NCBI GenBank assembly: GCA_016235125.1
Contig: JACRLZ010000002.1
Location: forward strand, 620,001 to 684,000
Length of the DNA stretch: 64,000 nt
Direction of reading: 5' to 3'
Source of the DNA: Sphingobacteriales bacterium
GTDB taxonomy: Bacteria > Bacteroidota > Bacteroidia > Chitinophagales > Chitinophagaceae
Within the stretch, counting starts at the first letter, position 1. Each line of letters starts with the position of its first letter. A model generated the notes under the pieces. That model did no database searches, had not been told where the DNA came from, and was given only the letters and a program-made list of their open reading frames with translations. The translations under genes were made by a program, and so were the position numbers. Shown in pieces: positions 7,248-15,941 of this stretch.

Positions 7248-7565
7248 TTAAATATGTGCCTCAATCTTTTTTACAAAGTTTCCTTTGGGTTGGGCGCCTA
7301 CTAATTTATCGACTACCTGTCCGCCTTTAATAAACAGGATAGCAGGAATGGATGTGATACCATAGTTCATGGATACTTCGGGATTGTGGTCAACATTCAG
7401 TTTGCCCACATTTACCTTGCCATCATATTCCTTACTCAGTTCTTCAATTACCGGACCGATAGCTCTGCAGGGGCCGCACCATTCCGCCCAAAAGTCAATT
7501 ACCGTCAGTTTATCCGATGCCAGTACATCTGTCTGAAAATTTCCATCTGTGAATTCTTTTGCCAT
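7248..7565 (-). CDS. trxA: Thioredoxin
   Basis: This 105-residue thioredoxin has the redox motif WCGPC (Cys30, Cys33) and the cis-proline loop TSIPAILF. It reduces disulfides and sulfoxide-reductase intermediates in the cytoplasm, plausibly including those of MsrC and MsrA. The ATG at 7565 (MAKEFTDGNF) gives the normal family length; a longer frame to 7667 is rejected because it would place the TAAATTTG promoter box at 7593-7600 inside the gene. Confidence 0.95.
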   Translation of the reverse strand: MAKEFTDGNFQTDVLASDKLTVIDFWAEWCGPCRAIGPVIEELSKEYDGKVNVGKLNVDHNPEVSMNYGITSIPAILFIKGGQVVDKLVGAQPKGNFVKKIEAHI

Positions 7566-7592
7566 TTTTATCAATTTAGATTTTAGGGATTG

Positions 7593-7600
7593 CAAATTTA
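7593..7600 (-). promoter_or_regulatory. Bacteroidota -7 element for trxA
   Basis: On the minus strand the box reads TAAATTTG, matching TAnnTTTG exactly, 27 bp before the trxA start codon. No clear TTG is seen at -33. Confidence 0.45.
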
Positions 7601-7732
7601 AGTCCGTTACACTTAACATGAAGCGATGGCACAAAGTTGTGTAAAACTTGTCATTGATTTTGGTCATACACCTTACAAAACTGCTAAAACGGCAAATTAT
7701 GCATCAGGCCGCTTTCAGCGTTCCGATGCAAC

Positions 7733-10700
7733 TTATACTGTCATCACCTGCACATCCAACTCCGGCTTCTTTTCCAGGAAATGGATCATCTCTTCGTTCA
7801 TTTCAAAGCCGTTGTTCATGGAAAGCAGGCTGATTCTCATTTTTTTCCCGGGTTCAGTCAAAGTAAACTTCAAGGTGGACTTGCCGGGATGATGTTTCAT
7901 GTTTTTCTCGAAAAAACTTACAACATCCTTATTGATGTCTTGCGGATGGGCTTCAATCACCAACTGTTTTGTCAGTTGTTTTTTCATCGTCTCTGCCAGC
8001 GATACCGTCATTACTTTAAATTCAAATTCATCTTTATTGAAGCGCTGTTTATAGAATCCGGTAATAAAAACCGTGCTGCCTTGTTGCAGAAAAGGGGACA
8101 TGCGTAAATAATCTTCGGTGAATAAAAGAATTTCTGTTTTGCCGGAATAATCTTCGATCACAAAATTTCCATATTTATTTCCGCTTCTTGCTATTTTATG
8201 TTGCGCATCGGCTACCAACCCAAGCAAACGGAATGGCCTGTTTGGATTAGGATGCATACGGATGGCTTCTTTAAATTCATTAAAGTCGGCCAGCGGAGTT
8301 ACATTATAATGTTTCATTTCAAACCGGTAATGATCCAGCGGATGACCGCTGATGAACATGCCGGTAACTTCTTTTTCCCTGTCAAGTTGTACGGTCAGTG
8401 GCCAGGGATCGCATTTGGGAAGTTGTGGCGGAGGAATTTCCATGGTGATGGGCAGATCGCCAAACAGGGTATTGGCAGTGCTTGCATTTTGTGTCGCAAT
8501 AATTTGTCCATATTTAATTACTCTCTCAAGTCCATTGATCGTTTCCCCTTCGGGTGTTTGAAAATACTGCGCCCGGTGATATTCTTTAAAACAATCAAAC
8601 GCCCCGGCATAGGCAAGACTTTCCAGTGTTTTTTTATTGACTGTTCTGTGATTGATGCGTTTGATGAAATCAAATATGGTTTTAAAGTTGCCATTCTTTT
8701 GTTTTTCTGAAATAATGCTTTCCACTGCAGCTTCACCAACTCCTTTTAATCCCCCCAGACCAAAACGGATTTCTCCTTTATCATTTACTGCAAAACCTTT
8801 TTGCGATTCATTAATATCCGGCCCAAGCACTTTTAATCCCATCCGCTTACACTCTTCCATGAAAAAAGTGATCTTTTCAATGTTGCCGGCATTGTTCAAC
8901 ACTGCTGACATGTATTCAGCCGGATAATGAGACTTGAGATATGCAGTTTGATAAGCCACATAGGCATAGCAGGTGGAGTGAGCTTTGTTGAAGGCATATT
9001 GCGCAAATGCTTCCCAGTCTGTCCATATCTTTTCCAGTTTTTCAGGAGGGAATAATTTTTCAGTAGCGCCGCTGATAAACTGTGCCTTCATTTTGTCAAG
9101 CACAGACTTTTGCTTTTTGCCCATTGCTTTACGCAATACATCTGCATCACCTTTGCTGAAACCGGCCAATTTTTGCGCCAGCAACATTACCTGCTCCTGG
9201 TAAACGGTAATGCCATACGTTTCTTCAAGATATTCCTGCATCTCGGGCAGATCATAAGTGATCGCTTCACGGCCATTTTTGCGGTCAATATAATTGGGAA
9301 TGTATGCGATGGGGCCCGGACGATACAAGGCATTCATCGCAATCAGGTCGCCGAACTTATCAGGTTTTAATTCTCTTAGATATTTCTGCATCCCCGCACT
9401 TTCAAACTGGAAAGTGCCGATGGTGGAACCGTGCTGGTATAGTTCAAATGTTTTTTTGTCGTCAAATGGAATTTTATCAATGTCAATTTCCACTCCATGA
9501 TTTTGTTTTATCAACGCCAGTGCATTTTTGATAATCGTCAATGTTTTCAATCCAAGAAAGTCCATCTTGATAACACCGGCTTCTTCAATGATGTTTCCTT
9601 CGATCTGTGTTACCCAGAGATTGGAATCTTTTGCTGTAGCAACAGGAATTAATTCTGTCAGATCTTTGGGAGCAATGATGATTCCTGCGGCATGTATGCC
9701 TGTGTTTCGTACAGAACCTTCGAGCCTTTCTGCTTCATGCAAAACTTTTCCCGCAAGTGAGGTATCCTGCTTATAAATTTCTCTCAGTTTTTTTGCGTTT
9801 TCAATATCGTCATTGCCCAGGCCATCTTTTTCTTCCAGCGATTTTTCGCCGTCTTTTATTTTTAAAGGAGCATGCAACACTCTTTTCAATTCAATCCCCG
9901 GACGTTCAGGAACAAGTTTGGCCAAGGCATTTGATTCCGGTAATGGCAGATCCATAACCCTTGCCACATCCTTAATACTCATTTTTGCTGCCATGGTGCC
10001 GTAAGTGATGATCTGTGCCACCTGGTTTTTTCCATATTTATCAACTACATAGTCAATCACTTTCTGCCGGCCTTCATCATCAAAATCGGTATCAATATCC
10101 GGCATTGATTTACGATCGGGATTCAGAAATCTTTCAAACAGTAAATTGTATTTGATGGGGTCAATATTGGTGATGCCGATGCAATAAGCAACAACAGAAC
10201 CTGCAGCTGAACCACGACCTGGCCCGATATAAACATTTCTGTCCCGGCCTGCTTTAATAAAATCACTTACAATAAGAAAATAACCAGCGAAGCCCATTGT
10301 TTTGATGGTGAATAATTCAAAACGGATTCGTTCATCCAATTCACTGGTGATCTCAGGGTATCTTTTTCTTGCACCTTCCCATGTGATGTGTTCCAGATAT
10401 TCATCCTGTGAAGAGAATTCCTTTGGAACAGGAAAGAAGGGAAGAAGTATTTCTCTTTTCAAATCGAGCAGATCAATCTTGCCAACTATCTCATTGGTGT
10501 TCTCAATCGCTTCCGGCAAATCTTTGAACACTTTACCCATCTCTGCAGTTGTCTTGAAGTAAAACTGGTCGTTGGGAAAAGCAAAGCGTTTGTCTTTTAC
10601 ATGCACATCGTCATCGGTGAATTCACGCAGGGCAGGGGTCGCCACTTTTTCCCCCGTATTAATGCAAAGCAAAATATCATGAGCATTGAAATCGCTTTGT

Positions 10701-11353
10701 TCCACATAATGCGAGTCGTTACTCGCAATGATCTTTACATTGTATTTGCGGGCCAGTTTTACCAGCACATCATTCACCTTGTCCTGTTCGGGCATTCCAT
10801 GGCGCTGCAATTCCACATAATAATCCTGCTGAAAAACATTCAGCCACCATTTAAATTCATTCTCGCCTACTTCTTCTCCTTTTTTCAAAATAGCCTGGGG
10901 AACCATAGCGCCGAGGCAGCAAGTTGTTGCAATTAATCCCTCATGATATTTCAGGATAAGTTCTTTATCAATTCTGGGATACTTGCTGTACATGCCTTCA
11001 ATAAAACCGAGTGATGTCAGCTTGATAAGATTCTTATAACCCTGTTCATTTTTTGCCAGTAATATCTGGTGATGCCGGGGGTCCCTCTGGTCTTTGGTAA
11101 ACGTTTTTTGATGACGGTCGGTGGTAATGTAAAATTCGCAGCCCACTATTGGTTTTACTTTCAGGCTGCCATCTTCATTTTTATGTTTGTAAGCCTCAGC
11201 TACAAATTCAAAAACGCCGAACATATTGCCATGGTCGCTGATGGCCAACGCCGGCATCGCATCGTTGATTGCTTTTTTATAAAGGTTTTGAATAGAAGCA
11301 GCTCCGTCAAGAAGGGAGAACTGGGTATGTACATGGAGATGGGAAAATTTCAT
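7733..11353 (-). CDS. dnaE: DNA polymerase III subunit alpha
   Basis: This is the catalytic subunit of the replicative polymerase, 1206 residues, as usual for DnaE1. An N-terminal PHP domain (FSHLHVHTQFSLLDG, ISDHGNM) is followed by the palm with GPGRGSAAGS (377-386) and the catalytic aspartates in MPDIDTDF (418-424), then MDFLGL with the third acidic residue, helix-hairpin-helix sequences, and a C-terminal OB-fold (FRLLGLVADAQ...GNFVIEDYSG). All key residues are present. The first 13 codons and 32 bp upstream are duplicated at 12031-12103, on the far side of the DUF4160/DUF2442 pair, so this gene's leader may have been rebuilt. The immediate upstream DNA (11386-11458) is short and has no clear promoter. 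Confidence 0.96.
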   Translation of the reverse strand: MKFSHLHVHTQFSLLDGAASIQNLYKKAINDAMPALAISDHGNMFGVFEFVAEAYKHKNEDGSLKVKPIVGCEFYITTDRHQKTFTKDQRDPRHHQILLAKNEQGYKNLIKLTSLGFIEGMYSKYPRIDKELILKYHEGLIATTCCLGAMVPQAILKKGEEVGENEFKWWLNVFQQDYYVELQRHGMPEQDKVNDVLVKLARKYNVKIIASNDSHYVEQSDFNAHDILLCINTGEKVATPALREFTDDDVHVKDKRFAFPNDQFYFKTTAEMGKVFKDLPEAIENTNEIVGKIDLLDLKREILLPFFPVPKEFSSQDEYLEHITWEGARKRYPEITSELDERIRFELFTIKTMGFAGYFLIVSDFIKAGRDRNVYIGPGRGSAAGSVVAYCIGITNIDPIKYNLLFERFLNPDRKSMPDIDTDFDDEGRQKVIDYVVDKYGKNQVAQIITYGTMAAKMSIKDVARVMDLPLPESNALAKLVPERPGIELKRVLHAPLKIKDGEKSLEEKDGLGNDDIENAKKLREIYKQDTSLAGKVLHEAERLEGSVRNTGIHAAGIIIAPKDLTELIPVATAKDSNLWVTQIEGNIIEEAGVIKMDFLGLKTLTIIKNALALIKQNHGVEIDIDKIPFDDKKTFELYQHGSTIGTFQFESAGMQKYLRELKPDKFGDLIAMNALYRPGPIAYIPNYIDRKNGREAITYDLPEMQEYLEETYGITVYQEQVMLLAQKLAGFSKGDADVLRKAMGKKQKSVLDKMKAQFISGATEKLFPPEKLEKIWTDWEAFAQYAFNKAHSTCYAYVAYQTAYLKSHYPAEYMSAVLNNAGNIEKITFFMEECKRMGLKVLGPDINESQKGFAVNDKGEIRFGLGGLKGVGEAAVESIISEKQKNGNFKTIFDFIKRINHRTVNKKTLESLAYAGAFDCFKEYHRAQYFQTPEGETINGLERVIKYGQIIATQNASTANTLFGDLPITMEIPPPQLPKCDPWPLTVQLDREKEVTGMFISGHPLDHYRFEMKHYNVTPLADFNEFKEAIRMHPNPNRPFRLLGLVADAQHKIARSGNKYGNFVIEDYSGKTEILLFTEDYLRMSPFLQQGSTVFITGFYKQRFNKDEFEFKVMTVSLAETMKKQLTKQLVIEAHPQDINKDVVSFFEKNMKHHPGKSTLKFTLTEPGKKMRISLLSMNNGFEMNEEMIHFLEKKPELDVQVMTV

Positions 11354-11385
11354 AACTCACAAAGTCATTAAATCAGACTAATCAG
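11313..11385. repeat. dnaE 5'-end direct repeat, gene-proximal copy
   Basis: Seventy-three bases covering dnaE codons 1-13 and 32 bp upstream match 12031-12103 with 8 mismatches and no gaps (about 89% identity). This is the copy that belongs to the intact gene. Confidence 0.85.
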
Positions 11386-11458
11386 GAGCGATAAAAAAGG
11401 GAATTATTCCAACATTTTTTCAACAAAGAACTTCGGTATTTATAACATTCAAGGCACT

Positions 11459-11773
11459 TTAAGCAGCGAGGGTATCCTTTTTTACCATATTCAATAATTC
11501 ATCCCGTAAAAAACCTTTCAGGCTCAGGTCTTCATCAAGAAGCGGCCAATGAATGCCTGTGCCGTCCCCAATTAATTCAAAATGCAGCAAAGATTTTTTA
11601 TCTGCCTCCTTTAATCGTTTGTAAGAAGATATTTTTTGGCGCAGCACTGCCTTTGTATTTAAGATAATAAGCATTACATCCAACTCAGGATGGATGTCAA
11701 CGGTTTCAATAGATACGCCGTCGTCATAAATAATTTTCTCTATTGAATCAAAATTATTTGCCGAAGTATTCAT
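11459..11773 (-). CDS. DUF2442 protein of a DUF4160/DUF2442 pair
   Basis: This 104-residue protein carries the DUF2442 C-terminal signature, here GIHWPLLDEDLSLKGFL; the N-terminal part is less typical. DUF2442 genes are habitually paired with DUF4160 genes and are often predicted to be toxin-antitoxin-like, with the DUF2442 member the likely antitoxin or DNA-binding partner; this is a prediction, not a known activity. It overlaps the end of the DUF4160 gene by 20 bp, indicating coupled translation. The pair lies between two copies of the dnaE 5' end. Confidence 0.75.
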   Translation of the reverse strand: MNTSANNFDSIEKIIYDDGVSIETVDIHPELDVMLIILNTKAVLRQKISSYKRLKEADKKSLLHFELIGDGTGIHWPLLDEDLSLKGFLRDELLNMVKKDTLAA

Positions 11774-11993
11774 GCCATTTGTCTTTAAATAATTGTATGT
11801 TATCGGTTGTTATCTGCCAAACAGAATTTTCTTCCTGTTTTGTAAATCCCAACATCCATGCAATTTGTATTGCCGGTTCCAACCAGATTTTACCTTCACC
11901 CTTTCCTTTTCTTACATGAATGTGTGCCGGTTCATTATTTTCATTGCTGTAAAAGAAAAACCGGAAACCATTCAGGAAAAGGACTGTTGGCAT
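11754..11993 (-). CDS. DUF4160 protein
   Basis: This complete 79-residue DUF4160 protein has the diagnostic run NEPAHIHVRKG followed by GKIWLEP. The biochemical role of the family is not established; its pairing with DUF2442 and its mobility suggest a toxin-antitoxin-like or stress module. The start ATG at 11993 lies 15 bp downstream of the end of a 20-codon reading frame left from the duplicated dnaE start (12009-12071), so the old dnaE leader may now drive this pair. Confidence 0.8.
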   Translation of the reverse strand: MPTVLFLNGFRFFFYSNENNEPAHIHVRKGKGEGKIWLEPAIQIAWMLGFTKQEENSVWQITTDNIQLFKDKWHEYFGK

Positions 11994-12008
11994 TTTCTCA
12001 AAGTTAAA

Positions 12009-12071
12009 TTATTTATTCCAGAATAAATACAGGGAAAACTGGGTATGTACATGCAGGTGGGAAAACTTCAT
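12009..12071 (-). pseudogene. Truncated dnaE 5' remnant (20 codons)
   Basis: Reading from the ATG at 12071 gives MKFSHLHVHTQFSL, the exact first 14 residues of DnaE, then six unrelated residues and a TAA at 12009-12011. The match stops abruptly and the DUF4160 gene starts 15 bp later. If translated, it would be a short leader peptide for the DUF4160/DUF2442 pair. Confidence 0.8.
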
Positions 12072-12103
12072 AACTCACAAATTCATTAAGTCAAACTAGT
12101 CAG
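12031..12103. repeat. dnaE 5'-end direct repeat, distal copy
   Basis: This is the partner of 11313-11385, in the same orientation, 718 bp further upstream. It contains the remnant start codon and the 32 bp that precede it. Mismatches are scattered and within the coding part are synonymous. Confidence 0.85.
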
Positions 12104-12132
12104 ATAAGTCATATTGGTCAAAAATTTGCTGT

Positions 12133-13341
12133 TCAATCTTTCTTTTTAAAAGTAAAAACGGTTATTGAACCACTGTAACTGCAAACCCAGGCTTCCAGTT
12201 TATTATTGTCTTCAAACACATCCACACCAACCGGATGACCCGGGCATGGCAAAGATGCTATTTTCTCAAAGTTGTCAGCATTGATTTTGTACACATCCAC
12301 ATAATCGCTGGTGTAGCAGGTTACAAAAATGAATTTGTAATTTTTGGAAAGTACAATTGTTCTTGGTTGGGAATGAGTGGAGGCAGTGAATAATGACTTT
12401 CCTGTTTTTGCATCCAGGCAGGCAATAGTGGCAAGACTGTTGTACGAAACGAAAATATGGCCGCTGGGATCCATCACAATATGCCGGGGGCTGCTCCATA
12501 CATTCAGAACCGTATCAGCTTTCCATGTATTGTTATCAATCACCGCAAGGCTGGAACCACCCATAATGGCGATGTAGGATTTTTTATTCCCATCATCCAC
12601 TGCAATTCCTCTTGGAATAGCTGAAACGGGAACAGTACTAATAATTTTTCCGAAGGGATAAACTTTATCATCCATTTCCAGCACACTTACATTTCTGGAA
12701 TGCCAGTTACTTACCAGCAAGTGTTTGCTGTCAGTAGTTCTCGCAATTACTTTTGGGGTCTTGCCTGTTTCGATCAACGGTACCCGAAAAGAATCTCTCT
12801 TATTTGTTTCAGGATAAATAACAGTTACCGGTTTTGTTTTCTGTTCTTTTGAAATGGTTCCGGTATTTTTTGAAATATCATCCACCCAAATCGGAACTAA
12901 ACCTTCAGCATTATGGAGCGAGACCCAGAGAATTTTATCATCATGGCTAAGGCAGGCTTCCACCGGTTTTTCCTGGAATGAAGCAATGGGTCTGCTTCGG
13001 GCATAATCCCAACCCATTCCTCTGGTAGGAGTGAATTTAAATTCCCTTGATATTTTTTTTGACTCCCGGTTAAATTCATACACACTCATTCCTTCGAGGT
13101 TCATGGCATATAACTTGGAGCCGGATGAATTAAATAATACTGATTTGGTACCGGGAGCTGAAACAAGCACTTCTTTGTCTTTATACTTCAGCTCATCATA
13201 CGGCTTTATTTTTTCAGGCTTGGTTGAATCAATTAAAGATTTTTGTGGTAAAGCTTCAACAGTTATTTTATTACTGCTGCCCGAACTTTGACAGCCGGTT
13301 GTAAAAAGAAATATTGTGATGATGGAAAGGATGGCCTGCAT
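12133..13341 (-). CDS. Lipoprotein with YVTN/YncE-like beta-propeller
   Basis: This 402-residue predicted lipoprotein has a lipobox ending FLFTTGC (Cys17). The rest is repeated blade sequences such as GKTPKVIARTTDSKHLLVSN, IPRGIAVDDGNKKSYIA and SPRHIVMDPSGHIFVSY, the pattern of YVTN-type propellers (YncE-like). Such proteins are usually periplasmic or surface-exposed and bind ligands rather than catalyse; the ligand is not evident. The gene stands alone; its stop is 29 bp before the distal dnaE remnant repeat. Confidence 0.75.
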   Translation of the reverse strand: MQAILSIITIFLFTTGCQSSGSSNKITVEALPQKSLIDSTKPEKIKPYDELKYKDKEVLVSAPGTKSVLFNSSGSKLYAMNLEGMSVYEFNRESKKISREFKFTPTRGMGWDYARSRPIASFQEKPVEACLSHDDKILWVSLHNAEGLVPIWVDDISKNTGTISKEQKTKPVTVIYPETNKRDSFRVPLIETGKTPKVIARTTDSKHLLVSNWHSRNVSVLEMDDKVYPFGKIISTVPVSAIPRGIAVDDGNKKSYIAIMGGSSLAVIDNNTWKADTVLNVWSSPRHIVMDPSGHIFVSYNSLATIACLDAKTGKSLFTASTHSQPRTIVLSKNYKFIFVTCYTSDYVDVYKINADNFEKIASLPCPGHPVGVDVFEDNNKLEAWVCSYSGSITVFTFKKKD

Positions 13342-13512
13342 TGTACCGATTGATCGAAGTGGTAAAAAATATCCTGTAATTTAGGTTGATTTGAGGCAAT
13401 ATTCACAGGATGTGCGAAATTCTAAATCACTTTGTTACAGTTATTTGTTCCTGTGGCAATTTCAATCATAGAAATTCGTTTAAATATTATGGTTTTTTAA
13501 GGCATTTCCCTA

Positions 13513-13633
13513 TATTTTTGCACGGCTCCTGAAGGAGAGAGTTATTCTGGCACCGGAATTGGTGGCTACGGCTGGTAAACCAGTGTCAGATTTTTGGAAA
13601 ACCCCATGAAATCATCCTAAAAAGAAAGACGTA
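13513..13633 (+). promoter_or_regulatory. Promoter box and candidate structured leader of the NlpC/P60 gene
   Basis: TATTTTTG at 13513-13520 matches TAnnTTTG. The roughly 107-nt leader that follows can fold: CTCC/GGAG closes a small hairpin at 13526-13537. CTGGCAC (13547-13553) pairs along its full length, with one G-U, with GTGTCAG (13583-13589). CTGGTAAACCAG (13572-13583) is an alternative hairpin inside it. No Rfam family is recognised, so this is a candidate cis-regulatory RNA only. Confidence 0.35.
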
Positions 13634-14395
13634 ATGGTCAGGCAAATATTACCAGCTTTATTGATTGTAGTTTTTTTAAGCAGTTGCACTGCTTTTAAGT
13701 CATTGAATTTTTCGGGCAACCGGCAGGCAATTTCTGTTGTTCCTCCAACAACCGGAAACTCAACAGCAAGATTTATTGACGATATTTCTGTTACCGCACA
13801 AAATGTAACAGATAAAACTGAGGTCAGGACTGAGCCAAAATCTGAGGTCTTGCTGCAAGATCAGAATTCTTCTCCTGCTATATCTGCAAAAGAAGAAATA
13901 AAGCCTGCTACAGATTTAATGCCTATCCGTACATCATCTGTTGAATCAGCTTCCCCTGTTCAGCTTAAATATTCGGTGCTGCTGAATACTGAAGTTGAGT
14001 TTCTTCCTCATAAGTCATTGCTTGAGGCAGTGGATGAGTACTATGGAGTAAGATACCGCAAAGGCGGTAATGGCGATAAAGGAATTGACTGTTCAGGATT
14101 TACCTGTGCAGTATATGCCGCAACTTATGGTATTACTCTGCCACGGGTTTCAAAAGAACAATACAGGATCAGCCGGAAGATATCTACTACTGAACTGCAG
14201 GAAGGCGATCTTTTATTCTTTAATACTGTTGGCCGTGGCGTATCGCATGTCGGCGTTTATCTTGGCAACAACAAATTCATACATGCCACCGTACACAAAG
14301 GCGTGATGGTGAACAGTCTTTTTGAACCTTATTATGTACAGCGGTTTCTCGGTGCCGGAAGGATTGATGACAAACAGGTAGTAGCCACCTATTAA
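13634..14395 (+). CDS. NlpC/P60 peptidoglycan hydrolase lipoprotein
   Basis: This 253-residue lipoprotein (lipobox FLSSC, Cys18) has a low-complexity linker of about 100 residues and a C-terminal NlpC/P60 domain. The catalytic Cys153 is in GIDCSGF, His205 in GVSHVGVYL and the third polar residue is His217 in FIHATV. The family cleaves peptide stems of peptidoglycan, usually the gamma-D-Glu-diaminopimelate bond, so the protein probably acts in the periplasm, anchored to a membrane. It has its own promoter and a possibly structured leader, and its last 4 bp overlap the convergent flippase gene. Confidence 0.9.
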   Translation: MVRQILPALLIVVFLSSCTAFKSLNFSGNRQAISVVPPTTGNSTARFIDDISVTAQNVTDKTEVRTEPKSEVLLQDQNSSPAISAKEEIKPATDLMPIRTSSVESASPVQLKYSVLLNTEVEFLPHKSLLEAVDEYYGVRYRKGGNGDKGIDCSGFTCAVYAATYGITLPRVSKEQYRISRKISTTELQEGDLLFFNTVGRGVSHVGVYLGNNKFIHATVHKGVMVNSLFEPYYVQRFLGAGRIDDKQVVATY

Positions 14396-15900
14396 TTCCC
14401 TTTTATTCCAAATCTTTTCTTTATTGTCTGCAATACCGGCTGTATATCAGGTGAAAGTTTCAGGTACATAGCCCCCGCTCCGTAAAGAATAATAAATACC
14501 ATGCTTCTTATTATCATACCTGCAAGGCCATGTATCTCCCTGAAAGAAAAATAGCAGATGAAATAACAGGCCGCTGCAAGCAATAATGTATGAATACTGT
14601 GAACCGTGAAAGGGAAGAGTTTGAATTTTTTCCAGAGAAATAGTATACGGATGATATTGTAGATAGTTATTGAAACCAGGCTCCCGATGGCAGGGCCAAT
14701 AATATCATATTGCTTTGCGAGGATATAGGTGAGCGGTAGCATAATGACAATAAGTATGATGCCGCTGAACAATTCAAACTTCCAGAAAGTGGAAGTGGCG
14801 ATGATCTGGGAATTTACTCCTGTGCCCATATCCACAATTTTGGTAAGCCCGAGGATAAAGAAAACCCATGCACCAGCAAGATAACTGGGCTTTAATTGAA
14901 ATGTATTGATGGCATCCGTGAAGTTGAGCCAGATAAGTAAAAAAATAGCACAGGCAAAGATCAGCTGATTTATAGATGAACGTTGATACACTTTTTGCAA
15001 AAGGGCCATATTTTTTTCTTTCCATGCTTTTGATAAATGAGAGATGGATGATGCAATGATCCCTCTTTGCGGAGCCTGAATAACACTTGTCATAACAGTG
15101 GCCAGTGCAAAAATGCCAGCCTTGCCCAGTCCATTATCCAATACAGAAGCAATTACAAGGGAATCAAAAATCTGGGAAAGGGTGAATATGAGAGTGCCTC
15201 CATAGAAATACAGGCAAAGGGCAAGTATCTTATTAAAGAACCTGCGACTTACTTTGCTTACAGAAAAAGTGAAATGAATTTTTTTCTTTACGAGCAGGTA
15301 GATGAATAATGAAACCGCAATGCCAGGATAAGTAAATGCAAAAAATTTTATGAACAGGTCAAAATCTTTTATAAAACCGGTTATGAAAAGCACAATAAAT
15401 ATTGTGATGAGCAAACGCCATTGTACCTCCTTGATAAAGCTGGTAATGATGGGTTTGCCAATGCTCCATGTATAAGCTTCCAGCACACTGTAAATGGTGA
15501 GCCCTAACCCCAAAGGAAAGACCCAGTAATAGTAAACAACAAGAAGCTGGGAATTGGCGCTGAATTTTTGAATAACAAGATTTTTAAAAATCAGCCCTCC
15601 GGCAAGCACTAATAAAAAACCAAACAGGCTTACCAGCAACGACCAGGTTATCATGTCATTTTTTCGGGGAGGCAGGTTATCATTGTAGTAGTGATAGAAC
15701 TTGAAAATAAAAGCAGGCATAGCCATATTGGCAAGGGAACTCATCAGCATAGCGATGGCTATGAAAACAGTGGTAAGTCCGTATTGTTCTTCGGTGAAAT
15801 ATTCTTTGCTGGTAAAAATATAAGTATTGATCATGCCGACGGCAAAACCAATGTAAATCACAATGGAAGAAATGATGCTTTGGCGCCGGATATTGCTCAT
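14392..15900 (-). CDS. Polysaccharide flippase-like membrane protein (MATE/MOP superfamily)
   Basis: This 502-residue protein has about fourteen hydrophobic segments in the pattern of Wzx-type flippases and related exporters of the MOP superfamily. It would flip lipid-linked oligosaccharides or similar substrates across the inner membrane; no glycosyltransferase genes flank it, so the substrate is not indicated. It is the second such protein in the window; the product of 62661-63971 is only distantly similar. It lies 41 bp downstream of the M1 peptidase gene on the same strand. Confidence 0.8.
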   Translation of the reverse strand: MSNIRRQSIISSIVIYIGFAVGMINTYIFTSKEYFTEEQYGLTTVFIAIAMLMSSLANMAMPAFIFKFYHYYNDNLPPRKNDMITWSLLVSLFGFLLVLAGGLIFKNLVIQKFSANSQLLVVYYYWVFPLGLGLTIYSVLEAYTWSIGKPIITSFIKEVQWRLLITIFIVLFITGFIKDFDLFIKFFAFTYPGIAVSLFIYLLVKKKIHFTFSVSKVSRRFFNKILALCLYFYGGTLIFTLSQIFDSLVIASVLDNGLGKAGIFALATVMTSVIQAPQRGIIASSISHLSKAWKEKNMALLQKVYQRSSINQLIFACAIFLLIWLNFTDAINTFQLKPSYLAGAWVFFILGLTKIVDMGTGVNSQIIATSTFWKFELFSGIILIVIMLPLTYILAKQYDIIGPAIGSLVSITIYNIIRILFLWKKFKLFPFTVHSIHTLLLAAACYFICYFSFREIHGLAGMIIRSMVFIILYGAGAMYLKLSPDIQPVLQTIKKRFGIKGN

Positions 15901-15941
15901 GTGGTAAAGGTAAGAGGGAGATAAGGAAGTGGCAAGTGGGG

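Noticed and set aside
13521-13633. Leader of the NlpC/P60 gene as a c-di-AMP (ydaO) or c-di-GMP riboswitch
   Set aside because: The conserved bases of either class could not be matched; only an unassigned folded leader is claimed.
14392-15900. Flippase as part of a polysaccharide cluster
   Set aside because: No glycosyltransferase or other polysaccharide gene flanks it; its neighbours are a peptidoglycan hydrolase and a peptidase.
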